A DNA stretch of 20,090 bases from Reticulitermes lucifugus (GCA_026260175.1 JAKCWW010003169.1:7697-27786), one strand, 5' to 3'. Counted from the stretch's first letter, positions 9,551-19,042 are shown. Notes: generated by a model not told the origin, from the sequence alone. Numbers and translations: made by a program.

Positions 9551-9819
9551 ATAGGCCTGTTTTTTTACCAGTCGCTTAATAATAGGTCCCTCATTTACCA
9601 GTCGTTTCACAATAGGCCTGTCTTTTACCAATCGCTTTGTAATAGGCATCTCTTATAACAGTCGCTTCAAAATAGGCCTGTTTTTACCAGTCCCTGCACA
9701 ATAGGCCTGTCTTTTACCAATCGCTTTGTAATAGGCATCTCTTATAACAGTCGCTTCAAAATAGGCCTGTTTTTACCAGTCCCTGCACAATAGGCCTGTC
9801 TTGTACCAATCACTTTATA
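9551..9819 (+). repeat. Nine-unit ~30-bp minisatellite with 89-bp higher-order period
   Basis: Nine head-to-tail units begin with ATAGG at 9551, 9582, 9612, 9642, 9672, 9701, 9731, 9761 and 9790 (lengths 31, 30, 30, 30, 29, 30, 30, 29, 30). The consensus is roughly ATAGGCCTGTCTTTTACCAG followed by TCGCTTCAAA. Three sub-types follow a fixed order. The trimer at 9612-9700 is repeated base for base at 9701-9789 (89 bp, no differences seen), and 9790-9819 is a slightly changed first unit of a third trimer. Units 1 and 2 are more divergent. This is a classic higher-order organisation produced by recent unequal exchange. There are no unique spacers, so it is not a CRISPR array. Confidence 0.95.
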
Positions 9820-11218
9820 AGACAACGGTCATGAGCTTACCATTCCCTTCATACATTATTAGCCTTAGACGGTGAAATTAGCTTCACGAAATGCATTCAC
9901 TATAAGATTACTTTTCTCTCTAATATTTTTCATAAAGTGGTTTAAAGAGTTTTTAGCAATCAAGAGCCTATTTATTGAAGTAGGCCTGACTGAAAATAAA
10001 CAAATATATCCACGCCAATCCTTCACTATATTATAAATATTTAAAGGTAAGGATTTCATTTTATTTGTGCACTCTGCAATGGAAACCATATTTCTACATG
10101 GCGTTTCCTCAACACTTTTGGAATAGGCACATCATGAAAATATGCATGCACAATGCGATATCATATTTTTACCTTCCTTTGAGGGTTACCACACAGCGGA
10201 GGTTGCTGAATCTTGAATAAAATATGAGGCTTCTATTAATGAAACACGACACTTGTAATGATGCACAAATACCTAAAATTGCAATTTGCATATCGTTCCT
10301 TTTATTTAAAGTAAATGTAGAATTTCGTGTTCAGTAAAGAGCTAAGCTCGGATTTTCACATGCTGTAGTTTATCTTCGTAGCAGGTGAAAGGTTTATGAC
10401 GTTACCTATCGCTTTAAATGTTAAGAATTAAGAATTTGTGTTGAAATTTTAAGAGTGGTGTTTTTGACAAAATCTTTATCCTACGGAAACCAGACTGTCT
10501 GTCATTTTCTAGTCACGTGACTGACGGGAAACTCTGTAAATTCTTGTAGAGTGTGTTCGAAAGAGTCATATAACATCTTCCCCTCTCAGAATATGCTTCT
10601 TGCCGACTGTCAAAATTTAAATTTATGAAATCTAAAGTAGTGTCCAATAAAAGCAAACTAAAATTTTCCAAAAGAAAGTGCATTAACTTAAAGAGTGTTG
10701 TACACTACACGTAATTAAATCAGAATCTTTAATAGTGATATTAAATTATATACACAAACTAAATGGGGCTGAGAGAGTAATGTACTAGGTTCTCACAAAA
10801 CTCGGTAGTAAGCAGCACCATAGGAGCTACCCAAAGCGTGTCAAATGAAACAGTTAATACCATTGTAAAAGCATTAAAAGAACATTAAAACTCTATAAAG
10901 CCAATTCCCACGACGACCACCACCACCACCTACTCCTACAACCACCTTCATAAGAAAGGAATAAAACACAAAAGCCGCAATGTTATTTTTACGATATCTC
11001 ACATAAAGACATCTCACGCACGCAAAAATTCCAAGTGGGAATACTACTGAAATCGCTTTTTGCCATAAATCAGTTTTAAAGTGGCAAAGATTGTTCTCTC
11101 CGCGTTATAAGAGCACAAATACAACTTTAATATTGCTTTGCTTCCTTCCTTTCGGTTTTTAAGTGTAGACAGAATGGGTCAGACCGGCAGAGAAGCCACG
11201 GTAATAATATTTAACTTT
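9820..11218. other. AT-rich stretch with a short ACC-rich run
   Basis: No gene is supportable. A 74-codon minus frame at 9865-10089 (MVSIAECTNKMKSLPLNIYN at the start) has no recognised motif. A short trinucleotide-like run (CGACGACCACCACCACCACC) occupies about 10912-10931. The rest is unremarkable. Confidence 0.5.
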
Positions 11219-11274
11219 AATGACCACTGAATGCAAGTTAATGGCTTTATGATAGCCATTTGGGGATGGTCATT
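11219..11274. repeat. Nested stem-loop, two perfect stems
   Basis: The outer arms AATGACCA (11219-11226) and TGGTCATT (11267-11274) are perfect 8-bp complements. The inner arms AATGGCT (11240-11246) and AGCCATT (11254-11260) are perfect 7-bp complements around a 7-nt loop. The two stems are separated by asymmetric internal bulges of 13 and 6 nt. The overall size is 56 nt. The bulges are larger than in a typical microRNA precursor, so I do not call it one. Confidence 0.5.
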
Positions 11275-11777
11275 GATGGTTTTGTTGAGGTATGGCAGCA
11301 GATCTTCCTTGCGATGAAGTGCTGTGACGTCACCCTTTGATGAAATTGCCGTATAATACAACACAAACAATGAAAATAATTGTGTTCTTCCTTGTAATGG
11401 TTATGTTGTATTTTATTGTGGAACAGATTAGTCTTTATTAAGTGCACCATATCCAAATTTATTGCTAAGATGCCACTGATAAAGCACTGTACTGATTCAG
11501 TTTAAATGTCAAAGATGACGCAGATCAGACAGTGGCCAATTTATCCAGAAAGGTAGATTTGAATTCAAATGAACAACGCTTCAAGAAGGAATAATAGTAG
11601 GTACGTAGCCCAAAATAATATTTTTAGCGCCTCTGAATTTATGACTCCAAATATAACTCAGCTCAAAACAAATTATTTTAATCACATCGAATATAATTGC
11701 GGTTAAATACATGGAACTTTATTATATTTTATTTACAATTGCTAAGTTTCTCTTTTGGCAATTTAAAATAATTGTAA
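11275..11777. other. Unassigned stretch before the inverted-repeat element
   Basis: Overlapping minus-strand frames at 11179-11370 and 11247-11456 carry no recognised motif. The final 150 bases are very AT-rich and lead into the left arm of the inverted repeat. Confidence 0.4.
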
Positions 11778-11852
11778 TTATTGAAACATATACATTACCA
11801 CCAACTCGCAAAATATATTGAAGTACAAAGTAACAAACATTATAACACTCCC

Positions 11853-11886
11853 GACATGTTTCGGTGTAACATCACACCATTCTCAT
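11853..11886 (-). ncRNA. Hammerhead-ribozyme-like motif, left arm (mutated core)
   Basis: This is the inverted counterpart of the right-arm motif. Stem II, GAAA, ACATGT and the final C are identical on the minus strand. The first core segment reads ATGAGAA instead of CTGAnGA, so C3 and G8 are both replaced and cleavage would not be expected. In contrast to the right copy, stem I is good: CTCC before the core pairs with GGAG after the cleavage position, following one mismatch. The two arms have therefore decayed in different parts of the same fold. Confidence 0.35.
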
Positions 11887-12187
11887 TGGAGACACACAGA
11901 ACACTTAAAAATACATTTAAAAACACACAAGCCTAGTTGGTTTTAAGTTCATTATAAAACTTGTTAAAATACCACATTACGCCTCATGTTAAAATTATAC
12001 AAAAATTGCTGATGCCTTGTAATTATTCAGCGACGAATGTGTCAAGAAATGTGGTGTAACAGAGTACAAGAATCAGCTATTGTAATTTAGCCTGGTATTT
12101 GTCTCGTCCGGCATACTTGAATCTGTTTTTTTGTTTGCTGGTGTTTATGGGTTGACTGCTGGCAAGCAAGTGTTCTGTGTGTCTCGC

Positions 12188-12221
12188 CTGAGGATGGTGT
12201 GATGTTACACCGAAACATGTC
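12188..12221 (+). ncRNA. Hammerhead-ribozyme-like motif, right arm
   Basis: In order: CTGAGGA (12188-12194) fits the hammerhead CUGANGA core. GGTGTG (12196-12201) pairs with TACACC (12206-12211) as stem II with a 4-nt loop, five Watson-Crick pairs plus one G-U. GAAA (12212-12215) is the second core segment. ACATGT (12215-12220) is a self-complementary stem III, and C at 12221 is the cleavage-site position. Two defects reduce confidence: an extra T at 12195 between the core and stem II, and poor stem I pairing between the bases before 12188 and after 12221. Very short self-complementary stem III is typical of dimer-acting hammerheads in retroelements. Confidence 0.35.
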
Positions 12222-12297
12222 AAGGCTTTTATACAGTTTGTTACGTTGTGCTTTAGTATAGTGTAGAAGTTGGTGGTAATACATGTGGTTATAATAA

Positions 12298-12759
12298 GTA
12301 CGTACACGGTATGTGTAAATTTAAATTTGTAACTATTAAGTTTAAGTACAGATAAATTCATTTTATCCTCTATTCTGTTTTACGACGGGTCCACAGCCGG
12401 TTCCAAAGCAAGATGTCCACAAAGAGGTCAGTTACGAATCCAAAAGCAGACATGTTATAGATAAAGGTATAGGTGACGGATTCTGTCAGAGTCCGTTACG
12501 GATGAGAGTATGTAAAATTCGAGGCCTTCTGAAAATTATCACAGACTGAGAATACCTTTCTTTTATCAGCAGGCGACGTTCGCACTAAGTCAGTCATAAA
12601 CTCTCGCCTATCGTATACAAAAACAGTTTCAATCAAAATAAATGGTATTTTTCTTCTTCGCTTTTGTTCGAACTTTTAATAAGAGTTATGAAAATAAGAA
12701 TTTCAGGTAATTTGCATAAAACATCAGGCAGACGCAAAGTATGTCATTCATTCACTTAC
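12298..12759. other. Unassigned stretch with a ~68-codon open frame
   Basis: A plus-strand frame without ATG is open from about 12346 to the TGA at 12548-12550. It includes PVPKQDVHKEVSYESKSRHV, is unrecognised and may be chance. It contains a small hairpin near 12477-12498 (ACGGATTCTG and CAGAGTCCGT, 9 of 10 paired). No repeat family is recognised. Confidence 0.3.
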
Positions 12760-12822
12760 CACCCAAATGTATTTTCTTCCCAAACTGTCTTCAGAGCTCG
12801 CTGCCTTAGCTCGAACACATGC
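12760..12822 (-). other. Candidate 63-nt exon with textbook splice sites
   Basis: On the minus strand a strong acceptor (GCCTTTTCTTTTTAACAG|GCATG) precedes, and a strong donor (TTGGGTG|GTAAGTGAAT) follows, a 63-nt interval. Two frames are open. One is phase 0 in and out (ACVRAKAASSEDSLGRKYIW then V). The other needs two bases from the previous exon (HVFELRQRALKTVWEENTFG). The second joins in phase with the candidate exon at 13084-13133. I do not recognise either peptide. The pyrimidine tract and donor are both unusually good for chance, but no homology is available to confirm it. A 68-codon ATG frame on the opposite strand (12664-12870) is probably a shadow. Confidence 0.35.
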
Positions 12823-13083
12823 CTGTTAAAAAGAAAAGGCATTTCAGAACACAGGCCGTCTTCATATTAACACTGACTTTCACTGAGTATAATCATATAA
12901 AATTATTTGCTTTGAATAGACGTTTTATATGAGAACATATTGCGTCAGTGGCAAGCATTCTGACTCTTACAGGAATAAGAGCTCAGAAGAAGTGTAAGAA
13001 TAATTCTTAGACCCATAATAAATTGTTTCAAAAGTATGAAACAAAAAATTATTAATAAACATCTATTGTCACGGCAGACTTAC

Positions 13084-13133
13084 TGTCCAGTTTTGAATTC
13101 CATGAAAATTAAACGCCTGAAATATTTCTCACG
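13084..13133 (-). other. Candidate 50-nt exon, in phase with the one at 12760-12822
   Basis: On the minus strand an acceptor (GAGCATATTTCAG|CGTGAG) and a good donor (CTGGACA|GTAAGTCTG) bound 50 nt. The only frame open across it, when entered in phase 0, reads REKYFRRLIFMEFKTG and leaves CA. CA plus the first base of the next candidate exon gives CAG. An alternative acceptor inside it would leave 33 nt. The product is unrecognised. Phase agreement between two random intervals happens one time in three, so it is only weak support. Confidence 0.22.
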
Positions 13134-13689
13134 CTGAAATATGCTCTTTGGTTTACTCTAATTAGTCATTTACATTGGAACACGCACATGTATAAAAACA
13201 TTCTTCGTGACTATTCCTTCCTAAGTTAGTGATTTGAAACAAAACCTTATTTTTATGTTCAAATAAAGCAATTAAATTTTTCAAAACTGAACTGGAGATT
13301 AGCAAATTACGGCAGAACTAAGACAAATTAATCATTCCTTATCAGCCTGTTACTAGAATTCCTGGAATTAGAAAGAATTAAGTAGCAACGATTAATCTTT
13401 GGGTAAAATTATTTTAATAAGCAGGCCGAGTTTATATGAAATGTATGAGCGATGCATCCCAATATTTTTGTGTATTAAGTTTTGTTTTATATTTAAATGA
13501 AAATTTAAAGATATAAATATTAAATAACAAATTTTTATGTCCTATGGAAATGTGAGTTAGCCTCTTATACGATTAAAATAAAGAATATATGTCAGATAAA
13601 AAATAGTTATATACGACAAGTTAACAATAGGTCTAATAGGAGAGGTAAAATTGCAGACATTATCCACACGTATTGCGCGAAAGAAGTAA
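13134..13689. other. AT-rich stretch, nothing recognised
   Basis: No gene, repeat or strong hairpin is seen across about 550 bases. Confidence 0.5.
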
Positions 13690-13860
13690 TTACCTTTGCC
13701 CACTAAAGCCATGCAAAAATCAGTCCTCTAATCGACGCCGCATGCAGATACTGGCTTTTCACCGCGGAGACACGAGTTCAATCTCAGGCTACTCTATGTG
13801 GGACTTGTGCTGGAAAATGACACTAAGAGAGGTATAATCCCAACATTGCTCCACAAGCAT
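13690..13860 (+). mobile_element. Possible decayed tRNA-headed SINE, second type
   Basis: A GC-richer patch contains CGACGCCGCATGCAGATACT, then CACGAGTTCAATCTCAGG at about 13770-13787, close to a tRNA box B (GGTTCGAATCC) with arm-like flanks. TATGTGGGACTTGTGCTGG follows, wording that I associate with the body of insect tRNA-headed SINEs. Box A is not convincing and the ends are undefined. It differs from the SINE at 406-672. Confidence 0.35.
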
Positions 13861-14314
13861 TTATCCGCTTATCACTGAGGTTATACGCGTATAATATCAG
13901 CATTTGCAGCAGTTAAATTAGGTTTTGCTGCTTGTGAGAAGGGCTGAAAATATTATCTTGCTTTAATAAATTTTTTGGAGGGGTCTAAAGGAAACAAATC
14001 TTCTTGTACACACATCAAAGAACAATATTAAGTAAAATATATCTTATGCCAATGCTTGTCTTGCAGCCATATTGTGTCCAAAAATGACATTCGTGCTCAA
14101 GCTGCCAAGCTTTACAAGAGACTTAAAGTCTATTAAAATCCTTTCAAACAATTTTACAAAACAGACTTATCAACTGCGGAGCGCAAAATGCACACGTTGC
14201 GTGTTAAAAGAGTAGACTTCCCTCTTTTAAATGTGTGATGTACAGCACTGTCAATATAATATTGAAGCCTGTTTTAAAAGAGAATATTTGTAGGCATCAC
14301 TCTTTGAAAATGCG
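13861..14314. other. AT-rich stretch, nothing recognised
   Basis: No supportable gene or repeat over about 450 bases. Confidence 0.5.
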
Positions 14315-14480
14315 GTGATTTGTAGTTTGGTTGGTATGTACCAACGTTTTGAAGGAATGTACCGCCATCATCTTCGGAGAAGAAGATTTTCTCTTTAATT
14401 TTGGCACCTTAACTACCAAATTACAGAGAGTCACATCCTATAAGACTGCGATGTTTATACCTACGGTTGTATTAACTTCC
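14315..14480 (+). mobile_element. Possible dispersed retroelement tail fragment
   Basis: The frame reading CSLVGMYQRFEGMYRHHL, followed after a stop by DNA containing AACTACCAAATTACAGAGAG and TCACATCCTATAAGACTGCG, resembles a dispersed cockroach repeat. Its conceptual translation starts with a V-x-x-Y-QRF-x-G-x-Y segment and continues with a Y-Q-T-T segment. That family is remembered, not searched. A 73-codon ATG frame at 14331-14552 lies in another frame of the same DNA and is probably not a gene. Confidence 0.3.
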
Positions 14481-14684
14481 GATCTAGTACTTATATCAGA
14501 ATGTCAGTTGTTCTGTTGTCTTCAAGGTATTAAAAATAAAACTTATAGATAGCCTATCGCCCGTAATTTTGGTGTTTATAATTCAATTCGCAATTTCATA
14601 TACACAGAGAAGCAGAACATAACTTTAGACCTTCGTTTCAAGAAGTTTTAATCTAAGCTAAGTTAACGACGCAATACTATGAAA

Positions 14685-14714
14685 GAGTCTGTATTTCTAA
14701 ATAAATACAGACTC
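14685..14714. repeat. Perfect 12-bp hairpin with 6-nt loop
   Basis: GAGTCTGTATTT (14685-14696) and AAATACAGACTC (14703-14714) are exact reverse complements around the loop CTAAAT. The stem ends abruptly: flanking bases do not pair. At 30 nt it is too short for a microRNA precursor and lacks the U-tract of a simple terminator. It could form a cruciform or be a relic of an inverted insertion. Confidence 0.9.
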
Positions 14715-15903
14715 AACTTAATTTCCTTGCACAGAATACTTGGAAAACGAATTGAACAGCACATACAAAAGACCTGAACAAAATATCGAAAGCATTTCTT
14801 TAATTGTTTTGGTGACTTGAACATAAAAAGATCTGCAGTCCAACGTACGCTTCCTCTTGTATACATTACAACAGACCTGGAATATTTCAGGAGCAGGATC
14901 GTATATTCACGTAGATTCCACTATCAAGGTTGTCTCAATATTAACCTCTGCCAATAAATCACTAACATAAACAGCCTTAAAAGCAACACTGCATATGAAT
15001 ACCACTGGAAAGTTTCTGAGTAGAAAGTGGAGCAAAACCAGACGCTTACAAACACAAGAACACACGCGCCAACACAGTCCACGTTGGCCTACCCCTATTT
15101 ACTCGAACTGTTAAAATAAAAAAGTAACATGCATGTGCAGGCTGGGTAACCTAACAAAAGTCTAAAAGGATTTGGGTGTAGATATTTATATAATATATAT
15201 CACAATTTTCTCCTTAGACGTAATATTTACATAAAATTACCTAAAATCTGGCAATTTGCGGCCAAAGGCACTCAAATACAAATCTTGTCATATACTTAAC
15301 ATTTCGAAATTTACTTATATGAGGAAAAGGCATAAGCTATACACCAATAATATATTACCGCAAAAATTATGGTATTAAATGATTAAAGAGAATAGCCACC
15401 CGCCTTTAGTATTTTCTTTCTAATGTAACTTCTAAATATGCAAGCGTTACTAACGCTTTACTTCAATTAGTCGCAAAAGTAAGTAATTTTTACACTAGTC
15501 CTCTGTGCTCATAAATGTCCAAATATCGGTGTTTTGTATTATGTTAATTTATTAAATAAATTACATTATGTATAGACTTATTAATTAGGAAAACATTCAG
15601 TTATCAGTTTAGTTGTGCAAATATTTTTACACCTTCTGGATAAATATGACATCCTTGCATACGAGGCTGTTTTTTAGACTTATCATAATCTCTGTTACTC
15701 TCGATAATTAATGCAATTAAATAAATCTGTTAACATTTACTTATATTTCTGTATAAAACTTACTATCTCATTCAATACTACAAAATTTAACATATCTCAA
15801 TTTGTAAAATAAAATGTTTGAATACATCAATTGTCATGGAAAAAAGGCTTTGATTTCTTTACTATTCTCTCACACAAAATATCTGTCTCATTCTAGGGAG
15901 ACT
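14715..15903. other. AT-rich stretch, nothing recognised
   Basis: About 1.2 kb without a supportable gene. A 67-codon minus frame at 14663-14866 overlaps the hairpin and has no motif. A 9-bp-arm AT-only palindrome (TAATTTATT-A-AATAAATTA) lies near 15545-15563 and is unremarkable in this base composition. Confidence 0.5.
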
Positions 15904-16039
15904 AAAATAAATTTTATCGGCAACACGGAAGGGCCTGTTTCTGCACGATGGAAATATTGAAGTGGGCCAGAACTTTGCTAATTGCAGTAAACAAAAAATT
16001 GTTACATCCTGAATAAAAAAACAGGCCAAAATTTATTTT
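15904..16039. repeat. Nested foldback inverted repeat
   Basis: AAAATAAATTTT (15904-15915) pairs perfectly with AAAATTTATTTT (16028-16039), and GGCCTGTTT (15932-15940) pairs perfectly with AAACAGGCC (16019-16027). On the right side the two arms are contiguous, giving a 21-base arm. On the left they are separated by 16 bases (15916-15931), which looks like a later insertion in one arm. The enclosed centre is about 78 bp. The size fits a small foldback or MITE, but no target-site duplication is evident. Confidence 0.6.
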
Positions 16040-18208
16040 GGACATACGAAAGATGCTGAAATTTCATTCCAACAAAATGTCGGTTGCAGGGGAATGGCTA
16101 TTTATTGTACAACGCTTCCAAATTATGCATATTTTACAGTTTAAATCGCAAATTCTTTAAGGGATAAGGATGAAGTAAGATAAACCTGGCCCCTCAGGAC
16201 AAATATCAATAAAAATTACATTAGTTTCTTTATTTTTTGAGGTAATTATAATATATTATTTAATTAATCTTCAGGGAGGCCTCTTTTCACTGCAGCAGTT
16301 AGCATGGGCAACTTCATTAATCCACATTACTTTCTGTTTTTATTGTTTATGCGGCTACATTTTATAAATACAGAATTGTTTTTCTCCTTGCAGAGTCCCT
16401 GTTCTGTATTATAAACATACTTATTTTGCTTTATTTCTGACCTAGTGCATTGCCTTTTAGAGATTAAATGAAAAACAATTTTAGTTGTTGTTTAAAGCCT
16501 TGTACATCCATTTTTGTCCTTTCTCCCTTACTACTAATTCACCCTTTTTATTTGTCCGTCCTATTCTCATTTATCTTGATTTTTTATTCTTCTTCCCTCT
16601 CCTTGATATTAAAACTCTGCATATGTGTGTGGCTCAGAAAGTGCAGTTACAATGGAACGGCAATAAAAATTATCAGCTATTCTACGTTCTGCAGTATTTC
16701 CATACATTCCCTGATTTTCTTATTTTCTGAGAGCACAGAATTTGCGCAAATGTTTAAGTTACATGTGTTGTTTTCAAAGAAACGTCAGTGAATTAAGACT
16801 CTTTTTATTCATATTGGCAAGCAACTCCTAATGTCCAAGTTTCTACAGCATGCTTCTTAGGTAGTGTTAAAAATTTACTGCATCAAAATTAGACTTTTGC
16901 TGGGAAAGCGTCCTAATTGCCTTTTCAATTTATGCACTCCACCTTTATTCATTAACAAAATTTTTCAGCCCCTCTTTGTATTTCCCACCATTTTAAGACC
17001 TCCTGGGAAAGTGTGAGAGAAGGCTATACTTCCTTCAAACCCACCACTGAGTTATGTTGTCTCGCACTTCCCTCACGACATTCCTTTTCTATATAATCTT
17101 TACAATTATTTATAACCTCGCTACGCACAGGTGTTATGGATAAGTCATCGAGACCTTTGGATATTTAAGACCAGGAATGAATGAAGCTAACCAAGTCATT
17201 CGTGAGCGAAAACTGGTCCAAGTAGAAAATTCTTCATCATATGTAGGCGTCATTTAAACAAAGTTCCTTACATTACATCAACATTGCTCCGAGCAACGTA
17301 TTATTTTGTTGACAAATTTTAGTAAAGAATATAAGTTTCGAAGAAATTTTCCCGGACTCGGATTAATGTTTTTTGGCTACAAGACGGCAGAATTTTCAAA
17401 GGTCAGATTCTGAGCTCTTTTAATGAATTCCTACGGGACGAGATGACCCCCTTCCCCTCATTTTCTTTTTCTCTGTGATTTTAAGGAACGTAGAAAGGAG
17501 CAAGGAAGAACGGAGAATTTTTACGAATTAATGTAAAATTAATTAAAAATCCGAGAAAATAATACTAATTCCCGCCGCAGAATATTTGTGGAATCTGTGG
17601 TTACTAGAATGTATCAAACTTAAAAGAGGAAGAGCGTTGTTTGGGGAAACTGCAGACAAGCCTTGCCTGCCTGTGTCGGCTAAGATGATAAGAACAACTT
17701 ACCTACACATTTAAAATGAATATCATCAAATATAATACACATAAACTATGTGTAATGTTAGAACATCCATTGTACCCTACAGGTTTAAGCATATTTAAAA
17801 CATCATCGTGGGTAAATATCATTTTTTGTCTTTAGCAATGCACTTTATGCATTAAAAATAAAGGTATTAAGCAAATGAGGATGAATCTGTAGTTTGTGTA
17901 AAATCTTATTATGTTGAAATTTATATTCTTGTTGGAATCTTTGTCTTTGTAACACAGTGTTGTACGAGTATACATAGAGCCTTATATAGCTCTATTAATT
18001 CATTTACTTTCATGTGATGTGTGATGTGTGAAATAACTTCTTTTCTTTATCCTTACTTTAATTCGTTTGTTCCTTCTACGTCCAGTTAAGCTTAATTTGA
18101 GAAAATGCGCTGACAAATCTTCTGTTTATGTAATTAATAAACAGGTTTCTCTTTCCTATGTAACTGCTTTGTTCAATATCTTTTATTAGGTCCAATGTAT
18201 TTTATTAC
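16040..18208. other. Long AT-rich stretch, pyrimidine-rich segment, no gene
   Basis: The longest ATG frame of the window (16468-16791, plus, 107 codons) lies here. It translates to a Leu/Phe/Ser/Ile-rich string because the DNA at about 16495-16615 is a pyrimidine-rich tract. It has no family signature, so I do not call it a gene. A short hairpin TACACATA-AAC-TATGTGTA lies near 17737-17755, and a short TGTGATG duplication near 18013-18031. Nothing else is recognised. Confidence 0.5.
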
Positions 18209-18224
18209 CATATAGGCCTATATG
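18209..18224. repeat. Perfect 16-bp palindrome centred on AGGCCT
   Basis: CATATAGGCCTATATG is a perfect 16-bp palindrome containing the octamer TAGGCCTA (18213-18220). It is the longest palindromic extension of this octamer in the window. Confidence 0.85.
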
Positions 18225-19042
18225 TGTTTTGTTCTTGTCATTTATCCCTCTTTTCCGATTGTACGTGCTGTCTCGCCTTCGACAGAAATAAGTGTTGCAA
18301 TATCCTATAATATCCCTACTGTTTCTTAAGAGTTGCCTTACCTATGTACTCGTCCGTTTCCAAAAAAAAAATTATTCCAATGTCAAATATTTAACTATTT
18401 AGTAATCGATACGGCGTAATATCGCATAAGTCTTGCATCTTCATAAATCTATACTTGGTACTTCCTGCTTAATTGGCAAATTTATGAAAAGTATCAACCA
18501 AATGACACATTCACAGGTTTTGAAGTTAAAAAGTTTAATCTGCATAAATTTTTAAATTGGTACATTTGACTAGAAAATTTCATTCTAAACAAAACGACGC
18601 AATAGTTCATGTGAAACTTATAATACTTCTATTGACAAGTGGGAAGATATGAAAGTTTCTTATATTAATGACACTAACAGCCTTCTTTTTTGCATTCTTC
18701 ATATAAACAACTTATTAAAAGCAAATTGACTGAAAATAAATTAATTTACTTTTGATGAAGTAATTTATTGCAATTAATCAATTAATGGTGCAGTAAACAA
18801 AATCCCCAGATAACTTCTCACGCCGCATATAGCATTTATAATAGAGGCAATTTCTTTCGACTGCAGTATTTATCACTTGGTACTAAAAGACACATTACAT
18901 TACCTCAGAAGGTCCGCATGAAATTTAACTATATTATATTTTATAAAGTAAGACTCCAAAGTGTAGTCTCTCTACGATTTCAAAGTAAATTTCCCAGTAT
19001 CCAAAGTACATACAATAAAAATTTTCATTTTCAAATACTAAC
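18225..19042. other. AT-rich stretch, nothing recognised
   Basis: No supportable gene. A donor-like site on the minus strand (CATAG|GTAAGGCAAC near 18350) has no acceptor giving a sensible exon. If the candidate start exon at 19043-19107 is real, this stretch would be the beginning of its intron. Confidence 0.4.

Larger units (their letters stand above)
11778..12297. mobile_element. Inverted-repeat element, Penelope-like terminal repeats suspected
   Basis: Two ~130-bp arms (11778-11906 and 12168-12297) are reverse complements of each other, with about 80 percent identity by my hand alignment and one gap. The best block is 24 identical bases ending in CGAAACATGTC, flanked by an identical 18-base block ending in GTGTGTCTC. 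Another conserved block is GTTGGTGGTAAT. Each arm contains a hairpin of the form CTGAnGA - stem - CGAAACATGTC, the hammerhead-like signature known from Penelope-like element (PLE) terminal repeats. The 261-bp centre shows no inverted similarity and no reverse transcriptase or GIY-YIG nuclease motif. The arms point outward, so the layout is either two PLE terminal repeats in inverted orientation after internal loss, or a foldback element. The arms have diverged, so the locus is old. Confidence 0.55.

Noticed and set aside
9551..9819. CRISPR array
   Set aside because: The ~30-bp repeats are directly abutting with no unique spacers, the repeats themselves vary, and the surrounding DNA is eukaryotic.
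11219..11274. microRNA precursor
   Set aside because: The stems are 7 and 8 bp separated by bulges of 13 and 6 nt, which leaves no 20-nt duplex for a mature microRNA.
12346..12550. Coding gene on the plus strand containing PVPKQDVHKEVSYESKSRHV
   Set aside because: There is no ATG and no homologue known to me, and it immediately abuts the inverted-repeat element. About 68 open codons are expected by chance.
16468..16791. Longest ATG frame (107 codons, plus strand), with a second frame at 16485-16730
   Set aside because: It lies on a pyrimidine-rich tract that translates to hydrophobic Leu/Phe/Ser/Ile low complexity. Two frames are open over the same DNA, and no domain is visible, so I take it as composition-driven chance.
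18345..18365. Minus-strand exon ending at CATAG|GTAAGG
   Set aside because: The donor is good, but upstream there is only an A/T run, and the nearest AG would leave a 7-nt exon.
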